From contig BMPS01000001.1 in assembly GCA_014647715.1 (NCBI GenBank), positions 124,324 through 188,323 of the forward strand: DNA of 64,000 bases. The letters run 5' to 3'. Positions within the stretch are counted from its first letter, which is position 1. Each line of letters begins with the position of its first letter. Position numbers and translations under genes: made by a program. Positions 28,038-35,808 of the stretch are shown piece by piece. The notes beneath the pieces are model-generated. The model ran no database searches. It saw nothing but the letters and a program-made list of their open reading frames with translations, and had not been told where the DNA came from. This DNA is from Streptomyces cinereus (GTDB taxonomy: Bacteria; Pseudomonadota; Gammaproteobacteria; Pseudomonadales; Moraxellaceae).

Positions 28038-29438
28038 ATGAATACCTTACCGCTATTTTTTAAATTAGAAAAGCGCCCCGTGCTCGTGGTTGGCGGTGGG
28101 GAAGTGGCACTGCGTAAAGCGGATTTGCTTGACAAAGCTGGGGCAACTATCACTTTTGTCGCACCGAGCTATGAGCCAAGGCTCACCGAGCAATTTAGTA
28201 ATTCTCGTCATCAATTGATTAACGATGTTTATCATCAAAAATATTTGGATAAACAAACCATTGTCATTGCTTGTACCGATGATGAAACGGTGAATGCGCA
28301 GATTTTTCAAGACTGTGAAGATCGTTTTATCCCAGTCAATGTCGTCGACAATCCACCGCTATGTACCTTTATCTTTCCTGCCATCGTCGACCGCAATCCG
28401 ATTACCATTGCGGTATCCAGTGCAGGCAAAGCCCCTGTGCTGGCAAGACTGCTGCGAGCCAAAATCGAAACAGTCGTGCCACCGCAATATGGCGAATTGG
28501 CAGGGTTGGCAGGTAGATTTCGTGATAAAGTGAAAGCTGCATTGCCCAATGTGACCGCTAGACGCAAGTTTTGGGAGCAAGCCTTTGAAGGGCAAGTGGC
28601 GGAATCGGTATTTGAAGGCAATACAAATAGCCTAAGCAAAGCTGAAAGCCAACTTGAAACTCTACTACAGCAGCACGCCAACAACCAGCCGACAGATAAA
28701 GCACAGCTTGGTAAGGTGTACATTGTGGGCGCAGGGGCAGGCGATCCTGATTTGCTAACTTTTAAAGCGCTACGATTGATGCAACAAGCGGATGTGGTAT
28801 TTTATGATAATTTGGTTTCAGCGCAGATTCTCGATCTATGCAGGCGTGATGCCACCAAAATCTACGTCGGCAAAAAAGCCAGTGATCATGCGGTAAGGCA
28901 AGAAAAAATCAATGAGCTACTCGTTGAACAGGCGCAGCAAGGACAGCGCGTGTTACGTCTCAAAGGTGGCGACCCGTATGTATTCGGGCGTGGCGGCGAA
29001 GAAGCCGAGCAATTGGTTACAGCTGGGATTGAGTTTGAAGTCGTGCCTGGCATCACCGCAGCCACTGCGGCGGCAAGCTGTGCCGGTATTCCATTGACTC
29101 ACCGTGCGTATGCGCACTCTGTCAAGTTCGTCACCGCCTCTCTTAAGACGGATACCATGAATGAAGACTTTGCCAGCTGGCTTGATGATAACCAAACCGT
29201 GGTTTTTTATATGGGGTTAAAGCAGCTGGATAAATTGACGAGTGGCTTGATTAACGCAGGAAAAAACCCAAGTACACCGATTGCGATTGTGTCCAATGCC
29301 AGCTTGCCGCATCAGCAAGTTTTGACAGGCACGCTTGAGACCATCGTGGCAAAACAAGCCGAGGCAAACTTGCCCGCCCCAGCGATTTTGATTATGGGCA
29401 ATGTGGTTAAGCTACATCACAGACTTAATAAACGATAG
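28038..29438 (+). CDS. cysG: Siroheme synthase CysG (three-activity fusion)
   Basis: Makes siroheme, the cofactor of sulfite reductase. The N-terminal ~150 residues are the precorrin-2 dehydrogenase/ferrochelatase part (PVLVVGGGEVALRKADLL, then the NVVDNPPLCTFIFPAIVDRNP segment). The C-terminal part is uroporphyrinogen-III methyltransferase (VYIVGAGAGDPDLLTFKALRL, LKGGDPYVFGRGGEEAE, VVPGITAATAAASCAGIPLTHR split by the usual spacing). The 466-residue length matches E. coli CysG. Three in-frame ATGs occur within 16 bases; the one at 28038 gives the family N-terminus. The domain linker holds the NSLSK motif discussed under findings. Confidence 0.94.
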   Translation: MNTLPLFFKLEKRPVLVVGGGEVALRKADLLDKAGATITFVAPSYEPRLTEQFSNSRHQLINDVYHQKYLDKQTIVIACTDDETVNAQIFQDCEDRFIPVNVVDNPPLCTFIFPAIVDRNPITIAVSSAGKAPVLARLLRAKIETVVPPQYGELAGLAGRFRDKVKAALPNVTARRKFWEQAFEGQVAESVFEGNTNSLSKAESQLETLLQQHANNQPTDKAQLGKVYIVGAGAGDPDLLTFKALRLMQQADVVFYDNLVSAQILDLCRRDATKIYVGKKASDHAVRQEKINELLVEQAQQGQRVLRLKGGDPYVFGRGGEEAEQLVTAGIEFEVVPGITAATAAASCAGIPLTHRAYAHSVKFVTASLKTDTMNEDFASWLDDNQTVVFYMGLKQLDKLTSGLINAGKNPSTPIAIVSNASLPHQQVLTGTLETIVAKQAEANLPAPAILIMGNVVKLHHRLNKR

Positions 29439-29598
29439 CAATCTTTAATTGATGGGGTATGGCAGTTAAAAAAGCTTGCAGATTGTGGTAAATACTTATA
29501 GCTTAAATATCCGTTAGTAAAATTAACGAATTGGTCAGATAACAGAAACATTTTTGTCACAATTTAATATGACGTTTTTGTGAAAGGATTTATGTATA

Positions 29599-29632
29599 TT
29601 GTAGCAATACATATTATTTGTATCTGCTACAA
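29599..29632 (+). promoter_or_regulatory. Inverted repeat in the leader of the gamma-glutamyltransferase gene
   Basis: TTGTAGCAATAC (29599-29610) pairs with GTAT (29620-29623) plus TGCTACAA (29625-29632) with a single bulged C. It sits 30 bases before the ggt start codon, so it is either a leader hairpin or a repressor site overlapping the promoter. Confidence 0.5.
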
Positions 29633-29662
29633 CATCAACTAGTAATTTAGAAGGATAGGGAC

Positions 29663-31432
29663 ATGCGACTAAAACCTAAACTGATTTTAACCAATCTGTC
29701 ATTGGCTTTAATGTTGGTGATATCACCCATTGCCCAAAGCAAACTATTATCACAACCAGCCACCAATGCTAGCCAGTTAGCGGCAAATCGCTACGATAGC
29801 AGTAATGATATCTTTCATCCTGTCTATGGTAAAAATGGTATGGTGGCTTCCGAGCAAGGGTTAGCAACGCAAGTTGGTTTGGATATATTAAAACAAGGCG
29901 GGAATGCTATCGATGCGGCGGTCGCGGTTGGATTTGCCTTAGCAGTCGTCTTGCCAAATGCAGGCAACATTGGTGGTGGTGGTTTTATGGTGTTGCATGA
30001 TGATAAAACTGGCAAAGATGTTGCGATTGATTTTCGCGAAATTGCGCCAGCCAAAGCTAGCCGTGACATGTACCTTGATAATCAAGGGAATGTTATTGAT
30101 GGAAAATCATTGTTCACGCATGACGCTTCAGGTGTGCCTGGTACAGTAGCTGGGATGGAATACGCGCTAAAAAAATGGGGTACAATGCCATTATCTAAAG
30201 TGCTAGAGCCTGCAATTAAGCTTGCAGACAAAGGGTTTATTGTCAGTGATGTATTGGCACAGACGTTAAAGGAAGAAAAATCAACACTGGGTAAATGGTC
30301 AGCTAGCAAAGCGATTTTTTTCAAAAACGGTGAACCGCTGAAATCTGGTGATTTGTTGGTACAAAAAGACTTGGCGAAATCATTGCGTTTGATTGCCAAA
30401 CAAGGGGCAAAAGCATTTTATCAAGGTGAAATCGCCACAAAAATTGCTAAAGAAATGCAATCACATGGTGGCACAATGACACTTGAAGATTTAAAAACAT
30501 ATAAAGTTGTTGAGCGTCAGCCAATTATTGGTGATTATCGAGGCTATAAAGTTGTTACTATGCCACCCCCAAGTTCAGGTGGTGTACACTTGATTGAGAT
30601 ATTAAATATGCTTGAGCATTACCCTATCAAAGAAGATGGGGTAAATAGTGCCAAAAATATTCACCACATGGCAGAGAGTATGAAATTAGCCTATGCTGAC
30701 CGCTCAGAATATTTGGGCGACCCGGATTTTGTCAAAATCCCTGTCACAGGTTTAACTTCGAAAGCCTATGCTAATGAACGGGTCAAAACGATTGATGATA
30801 ATAAAGCAAGACTTTCATCAAACATTAAACCTGGTAAACCACAACCTTATGAAAGTGACCAGACTACGCATTTTTCAGTCATGGATAAAGCGGGCAATGC
30901 CGTTGCTGTCACCTATACATTAAATCTTAACTTTGGTAGTGGCATTGTTGTAGAAGGCACAGGGATTTTACTCAATAATGAAATGGATGACTTCTCAGTA
31001 AAACCCGGTGTGCCAAATGCGTTTGGTCTAGTGGGTGGCGCTGCCAATGCGATTGAAGCAAAAAAACGTCCACTGTCTTCAATGACACCAACGATTGTCA
31101 TGAAAAATAATAAACCTTGGCTTGTGACAGGTAGTCCAGGTGGGGCTCGTATCATCACGACTGTATTGCAAAGTGTGGTTAATACGATTGATCATGAAAT
31201 GAATCCAGCAGAAGCGATAATTACACCACGCGTTCATCACCAATGGTTACCCGATGAGCTTAGAGTTGAAGCAGGCATTAGTCCTGATACGATAAAATTG
31301 TTGCAAGACAAAGGTCATAAAGTTGTTACTAAAGCACCAATGGGGCGTATTCAAATTATTCAAGCTGATGATTCTGGGTTTTATGGCTATTCTGACCCCA
31401 GAAATCCTGATGGCAAAACATTAGGTTTCTAA
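29663..31432 (+). CDS. ggt: Gamma-glutamyltransferase (glutathione hydrolase)
   Basis: A periplasmic enzyme that splits glutathione and other gamma-glutamyl compounds and so feeds cysteine and glutamate supply. The 589-residue precursor has a signal peptide (MRLKPK, hydrophobic core, cleavage near AQS-K). It then has the large-subunit motifs (GLATQVGLDILKQGGNAIDAAVA, split by normal spacing) and the self-cleavage site at QTTHFSVMD, where Thr401 would become the nucleophile of the small subunit. The later MDDFSVKPG and PLSSMTPTIV segments are canonical. The gene follows cysG by 224 bases and has its own leader hairpin and terminator. It is somewhat richer in A and T codons than its neighbours, possibly a sign of separate origin. 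Confidence 0.94.
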   Translation: MRLKPKLILTNLSLALMLVISPIAQSKLLSQPATNASQLAANRYDSSNDIFHPVYGKNGMVASEQGLATQVGLDILKQGGNAIDAAVAVGFALAVVLPNAGNIGGGGFMVLHDDKTGKDVAIDFREIAPAKASRDMYLDNQGNVIDGKSLFTHDASGVPGTVAGMEYALKKWGTMPLSKVLEPAIKLADKGFIVSDVLAQTLKEEKSTLGKWSASKAIFFKNGEPLKSGDLLVQKDLAKSLRLIAKQGAKAFYQGEIATKIAKEMQSHGGTMTLEDLKTYKVVERQPIIGDYRGYKVVTMPPPSSGGVHLIEILNMLEHYPIKEDGVNSAKNIHHMAESMKLAYADRSEYLGDPDFVKIPVTGLTSKAYANERVKTIDDNKARLSSNIKPGKPQPYESDQTTHFSVMDKAGNAVAVTYTLNLNFGSGIVVEGTGILLNNEMDDFSVKPGVPNAFGLVGGAANAIEAKKRPLSSMTPTIVMKNNKPWLVTGSPGGARIITTVLQSVVNTIDHEMNPAEAIITPRVHHQWLPDELRVEAGISPDTIKLLQDKGHKVVTKAPMGRIQIIQADDSGFYGYSDPRNPDGKTLGF

Positions 31433-31446
31433 ACTGTGCAGTAAAC

Positions 31447-31478
31447 AAAACGTGAGTGATGCGACTCACGTTTTTTTT
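31447..31478 (+). terminator. Rho-independent terminator of ggt
   Basis: An 11-bp stem (AAAACGTGAGT / ACTCACGTTTT) with a 6-nt loop, followed by more T. Confidence 0.9.
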
Positions 31479-31511
31479 ACTAACAAAATATATCAAGATT
31501 ATTTTTTGCAA

Positions 31512-32570
31512 TTAGTAGCCCAGTAAATATTGAATAATTTTATCTGCTGTACCACTTTTCGCCAATCTCGCATTTTGCCCTGCCCACAGTGAGCTAAACT
31601 CATCACTTCCCATGCTTTCGGCTTTGGCTTTAAGGGGGTTACTCACAAACGATGCATGGGGAAATGGCGGTGCAGACTCGCTAATATACCCCGCTTCTTG
31701 CATAAAGCGATTGACAATCCCACGTGCTAAGCCGCCACTAAATACATTGGTTAAAGCGGTGTGTTCGGCTCGCTCACTTTGTAGTGCCTTACGGTGAAAT
31801 TCTTTGGTATCACACTCATCTGCCAGCAAAAAAGCCGTACCCACCTGTACTGCGCTAGCACCCATAGCAAACGCTGCTTGTGCGGTAGCGTTGTCGCTGA
31901 TACCGCCTGCCGCAATCACTGGTAAACTGACAGAGCGGATGATATTGGGCAATAGGCTAAAAGTGCCCGCTTGCAGCGTCACATCTTGGCTTAAAAACAT
32001 ACCCCGATGTCCGCCAGCTTCCAAACCCTGCGCGATAATCATATCCGACCCATTGGCTTGCAACCAGCGCGCTTCCGCAGGCGTGGTGGCAGAGGATATC
32101 ACAATCGCCCCGGATTTTTTGACGATATTTAATAAAGCGATGTCCGGTAGCCCAAAATGAAAACTCACCACAGGGACTTTTAAATCCGCCAATAGCGCTG
32201 CTTGTTCATGGGTAAATGGCTGACGTCCACCGGTCGTAGCTATCTCATCTTGGGTCAAACCAAATTCTTGATAATAAGGTTGTAGGGTATTAAACCATTT
32301 TTCTTGCATCGCTTGGGTATAGTCAGGTTGTTGATGCGCAAAAAAATTGACATTAAAGGGGGCGTCAGTCGCAGCACGAATAGCCTTAATTTCGCTTTCA
32401 ATTTTTTGTAGGCTGAGCAGGGCGCCAGGCAGTGAGCCAAAGCCACCTGCTTGGGATACCGCAATCGTGAGTTTACTATCTTGGACACCTGCCATCGGCG
32501 CTTGGATGATGGGCAATTGAACTTTAACGTAGTCAAGAAAGCTATTAATCGCCTTGGTATGATGGATCAT
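31512..32570 (-). CDS. Nitronate monooxygenase (2-nitropropane dioxygenase family)
   Basis: An FMN enzyme that oxidises toxic alkyl nitronates. The 352-residue TIM-barrel protein begins with LPIIQAPMAGVQDSKLTIAV, the family start, and has the GLEAGGHRGMF motif with the catalytic His, the FMN phosphate site VIAAGGISDNATAQAAFAMGA (in two normal blocks) and VQVGTAFLLADEC. These are all hallmarks of class I NMO. The start ATG at 32570 has AGGAATATAAA upstream. Single gene, convergent with ggt. Confidence 0.9.
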   Translation of the reverse strand: MIHHTKAINSFLDYVKVQLPIIQAPMAGVQDSKLTIAVSQAGGFGSLPGALLSLQKIESEIKAIRAATDAPFNVNFFAHQQPDYTQAMQEKWFNTLQPYYQEFGLTQDEIATTGGRQPFTHEQAALLADLKVPVVSFHFGLPDIALLNIVKKSGAIVISSATTPAEARWLQANGSDMIIAQGLEAGGHRGMFLSQDVTLQAGTFSLLPNIIRSVSLPVIAAGGISDNATAQAAFAMGASAVQVGTAFLLADECDTKEFHRKALQSERAEHTALTNVFSGGLARGIVNRFMQEAGYISESAPPFPHASFVSNPLKAKAESMGSDEFSSLWAGQNARLAKSGTADKIIQYLLGY

Positions 32571-32713
32571 TTTATATTCCTTGTTATTGTTTTAATGTGT
32601 TTGTCTCAATGTTATGGGCTCACAGGGCAAAAATCGAAAACCATTTTAGTGTATCGCCAATAGATGATATTGAAAAGTACTATATGCCCGTTATAAATCG
32701 GCTGAATATAAAT

Positions 32714-32743
32714 AAGCCCCAGTAACATCAATGGGGCTTTTTT
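32714..32743. terminator. Hairpin terminator downstream of folE
   Basis: An 8-bp stem (AAGCCCCA / TGGGGCTT) with a 10-nt loop. The best T run is on the plus strand; on the minus strand, where folE needs it, the tail is TTATTTAT. Confidence 0.65.
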
Positions 32744-32800
32744 GACTAGTTAACTTAGGTTGACTGTTTGGGCGCTAAGTTTAGGTACCAAGTCTATATA

Positions 32801-33385
32801 TTAGGTGCTTGGAATCGCCATTAACAGCGCTTGTCTTGCCTCGGTATTGTGTTTGAATTCGCCCAGGAGTGACATACTGCGGGTATCGGATTTTTGTTTC
32901 ATCACCCCGCGCATCATCATGCACATATGCGCGGCATCCATCACCACCGCCGCGCCTTTTGCCCCTGTCATATCCATCACCGCTTGTGCGATTTGGCGGG
33001 TTAAGTTTTCTTGAATTTGCAAACGTCGGGCGTACATATCCACGATACGTGCCATTTTTGACAGTCCAATCACTTTGCCATCGGGCAGATACGCCACATG
33101 CGCAACGCCATAAAAAGGCAACATGTGATGCTCACACATCGAATAAAACTCGATATTTTTTACCATGACCAATTCATTATTGTCAGTTGGAAAAATCGCG
33201 TTGTTGGTAATTTCAACCAAATCTTGATGATAGCCTTGGGTCAAAAAACTAAAGGCTTTAGCAGCACGTTCTGGGGTATTAAGTAGTCCCTCACGTGTTA
33301 AGTCTTCCCCTGTTGATGCAATTAGGGTGCGGTAGGCATCACTGTTTTGTTGGATAATCTCGTCAAAATTTGCAGGCATAGTCAT
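32801..33385 (-). CDS. folE: GTP cyclohydrolase I
   Basis: First enzyme of tetrahydrofolate synthesis, turning GTP into dihydroneopterin triphosphate. It has the zinc-binding [11 protein letters not shown] block, the [23 protein letters not shown] block and the C-terminal [10 protein letters not shown] with the third zinc ligand. The ORF continues to an ATG at 33415; I chose the ATG at 33385 because the extra ten residues are hydrophobic and unlike the family, but no strong ribosome-binding site decides it. The resulting 194 residues fit the family (E. coli 222). Divergent from fabI. Confidence 0.9.
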   Translation of the reverse strand: MTMPANFDEIIQQNSDAYRTLIASTGEDLTREGLLNTPERAAKAFSFLTQGYHQDLVEITNNAIFPTDNNELVMVKNIEFYSMCEHHMLPFYGVAHVAYLPDGKVIGLSKMARIVDMYARRLQIQENLTRQIAQAVMDMTGAKGAAVVMDAAHMCMMMRGVMKQKSDTRSMSLLGEFKHNTEARQALLMAIPST

Positions 33386-33568
33386 GATAACATTTAAGTT
33401 TAAAAAAATAGGCATAGCTTAACGTTTTACCACTATTTGTAAAGCGATTTTTGTCACAAACGCCATGAAAATCACTAAATTTGCTTTGTTTGGGTTTTTT
33501 GCTAGAATTACTCCCTAATTTTGAGCTATTATAGTGCATATTCGTTCACTGAAAAATAAGGAAAAACC

Positions 33569-34372
33569 ATGCTATTAACAGGGAAGCGTTTCGTTGTTAC
33601 CGGTATCGCCAGTAAATTATCGATTGCTTGGGGTATCGCAGAAGCGTTACATCGTGAAGGCGCGAGTTTAATTTTGACCTATCCGAATGAAAAAATGAAA
33701 AAACGCGTGGATATGGCAGCCGAAACTTTTGGTGCAGAGAAGGTATTGGCGTGTGATGTGGCGTCAGATAGCGAAATCGAAGCGTGTTTTGCCCAAGTTG
33801 CTGCACACTGGCCAGATGGCATTGATGGGGTCGTGCATGCCATTGGTTTTGCCCCTGCCGATCAGCTAGATGGTGATTTTACCCAAGTGACCACCCGTGA
33901 GGGCTTTGCCATTGCCCATGATATTAGTAGCTACAGCTTTGTGGCGCTTGCTAAAGCCAGCCGTGAGTTACTGGCAAAACGCCAAGGCTCGCTGTTAACC
34001 TTGACGTATGAAGGCAGTATCCATGTGTTGCCAAACTACAATGTCATGGGTCTAGCCAAGGCCAGTCTGGAAGCGAGCATTCGCTACCTTGCCAGCTCAA
34101 TGGGTAGCGATGGTATCCGTGTCAATGGGATTTCTGCAGGTCCAATTCGTACCTTGGCGGCAAGCGGTATCAAATCACTTCGTAAAATGCTCGACACCAA
34201 TGCCAAAATGTCACCGCTACAGCGCAATGTCAATATCGAAGAAGTGGGTAATGCCGCGATGTTCTTGTTATCGCCTTGGGCGTCTGGTATCACCGGCGAG
34301 ATTTTATTTGTCGATGCTGGGTTTAATACCGTGGCGCTCTCTGAACAAGTGATGATGCAGGTAGAAGACTAA
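33569..34372 (+). CDS. fabI: Enoyl-ACP reductase FabI
   Basis: Last reduction step of fatty acid elongation, using NADH; the target of triclosan. The 267-residue protein has the FabI start ([18 protein letters not shown]), LTLTYEGS with the first active-site Tyr, and [19 protein letters not shown] with the catalytic Tyr-x6-Lys. The late [14 protein letters not shown] loop is the substrate and inhibitor region. AAGGAAAAACC precedes the ATG. Single gene with its own terminator. Confidence 0.96.
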   Translation: MLLTGKRFVVTGIASKLSIAWGIAEALHREGASLILTYPNEKMKKRVDMAAETFGAEKVLACDVASDSEIEACFAQVAAHWPDGIDGVVHAIGFAPADQLDGDFTQVTTREGFAIAHDISSYSFVALAKASRELLAKRQGSLLTLTYEGSIHVLPNYNVMGLAKASLEASIRYLASSMGSDGIRVNGISAGPIRTLAASGIKSLRKMLDTNAKMSPLQRNVNIEEVGNAAMFLLSPWASGITGEILFVDAGFNTVALSEQVMMQVED

Positions 34373-34392
34373 TTGTTAGGCGGGTAGTTGAT

Positions 34393-34420
34393 AAAAGAGC
34401 GACCATGGTTGCTCTTTTTT
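34393..34420 (+). terminator. Rho-independent terminator of fabI
   Basis: AAAAGAGC pairs with GCTCTTTT around a GACCATGGTT centre that can pair further, followed by extra T. Confidence 0.88.
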
Positions 34421-34530
34421 TGCTTGATGTTTCGATAGGGATTGCAAAGCCGTGTGGTTAAGCTTACCATTTTTTGTCAGGCTTAACCTGTTTGGCAAGT
34501 CAGCTAAAGACTGATAAATGGCGGTAGCTA

Positions 34531-35202
34531 ATGATTAATAAATTACCCAAGTGGATTTTATGGGGTGGCTGCGTGCTGGCGTTTAATGCAGGGTGTATCA
34601 ATAGCACCGCATTAGTCGGCTTCACCCATTTGTCCGCTTCGCATGTAACGGGCAATGTGACGCTATTTGCCACAGCATTGGCGGAACAGCACTACCAGCA
34701 GATGGCGATGGTTTGTATCGTGCTGTTATCGTTTTTATCTGGGGCAGTTATCAGTGGCTTTGTGGTGGGTAGTACGGCATTAAAAGAAGGTAAGCGCTAT
34801 GGCAACGCTTTGTTAATTGAAGCAAGTTTATTAATTATCAGTTTGATTTTATTTAGCTACCAGTCGTTTTGTGGGCAGGTGTTTGCCGCGATGGCTTGCG
34901 GCTTGCAAAATTCAATGGTCGCGACCTATAGCGGTGCGGTGATTCGCACCACCCATTTGACAGGATTGACCTCAGATATGGGCTCAGCCTTGGGTAATTG
35001 GCTGGCAGGCAGACCGATTAATAAGAAGATGTTCGTGTTTCAAGCGATGATATGGTACAGCTTTTGCGGGGGCGGGGTATTGGGTGCTTTAGGCTATATC
35101 CACTACAAATACATGACGCTGATGTTACCCATTGTGATTGTATTATCGTCAGCGTTGGCTTATCAAACATATTTATTAACCCGTAAAAAAACGGCTAAGT
35201 AG
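34531..35202 (+). CDS. YoaK/DUF1275 family inner-membrane protein
   Basis: A 223-residue protein with about six hydrophobic segments. The opening part (AFNAGCINSTALVGF, then THLSASHVTGNVTLFATAL) and the middle GLQNSMVATYSGAVIRTTHLTGLTSDMG (read in blocks) are typical of DUF1275. The function of the family is unknown; a transport-like role is often guessed. Its last codons overlap a hairpin that acts as terminator for the opposite gene at 35227. Confidence 0.85.
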   Translation: MINKLPKWILWGGCVLAFNAGCINSTALVGFTHLSASHVTGNVTLFATALAEQHYQQMAMVCIVLLSFLSGAVISGFVVGSTALKEGKRYGNALLIEASLLIISLILFSYQSFCGQVFAAMACGLQNSMVATYSGAVIRTTHLTGLTSDMGSALGNWLAGRPINKKMFVFQAMIWYSFCGGGVLGALGYIHYKYMTLMLPIVIVLSSALAYQTYLLTRKKTAK

Positions 35203-35217
35203 CGACCTTAACCGTTT
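35184..35217 (-). terminator. Terminator of the small acidic-protein gene, inside the end of the YoaK gene
   Basis: AAACGGCTAAG / CTTAACCGTTT (one mismatch, 7-nt loop). On the minus strand it is followed by a run of seven T, so it ends the 35433-35227 gene; it also spans the YoaK stop codon. Confidence 0.75.
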
Positions 35218-35226
35218 GATTTTATC

Positions 35227-35433
35227 TTATTCTTCATCTTCATCTTCGAATTTTTTCGCCTCATGTAACATATCAAGTAGCGATTCATCAGAGCCCTTAG
35301 AGGTAGGAGTGCTCGCATTATCTTGGTTGATGTCGGTACGATTGATGCCTTCCATCGCTTCATTGGCAACATCAGATTGGGCGTTGTCTAATTGAGATTT
35401 GTCGATAGGGTTAGCGTTAGTATTGTCAGTCAT
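35227..35433 (-). CDS. Small acidic, disordered protein (68 residues)
   Basis: I do not recognise this protein. It is polar throughout, rich in Asn, Asp, Gln and Ser, and ends in an acidic tail (KKFEDEDEE) after a short helix (SLLDMLHEA). No signal peptide, no cysteine. It is very likely real because AGGAG sits at the right distance before the ATG and a T-rich terminator follows. Such short acidic proteins often bind partner proteins; nothing more can be said. Confidence 0.65.
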   Translation of the reverse strand: MTDNTNANPIDKSQLDNAQSDVANEAMEGINRTDINQDNASTPTSKGSDESLLDMLHEAKKFEDEDEE

Positions 35434-35808
35434 GGTCGTCTCCTGGTCGTTCTCTTAGGTTGTTTCGTTAGGTTGTTTTCTTTATAGGTTATTATGTGAC
35501 CTGCCAAGCTTAATATTATAAGTAAAACAAATGGCTTACAACATTTAAAGATGAAACGTAACCAAAAATATACTCATGATTGACGTAGAGATAAGTTTAT
35601 CACTTTATTGGCGGTGTATTGCCTGCTTTGTAGTGCATGACAGCTAAGTGAGTTACAGAGGTTAATAGATTGTAGGCGACACTGGCTGTCGCGAATGTTG
35701 TAATTCGGGCGATTTTTTTATTGAGCGGTGATGGTGGTGCATTTTTTTGCTGTATAATTTTTTGAGCGACCCACTCACTATCTATAAAAATTCTTGAGTA
35801 TTTACTGC
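35434..35808. other. 375-bp intergenic region upstream of recC
   Basis: No well-supported gene. It holds a short hairpin GCGACA / TGTCGC (35676-35692) and a TATAAT (35753-35758) that may be the -10 box of recC, though no good -35 box is visible. A minus-strand open frame crosses this region and the recC start but has no convincing start codon (see rejected list). Confidence 0.5.

Noticed and set aside
32714-32743. Idea that the hairpin belongs to an unseen plus-strand gene in 32571-32713
   Set aside because: No coding frame or promoter is visible there; a bidirectional terminator for folE explains it well enough.
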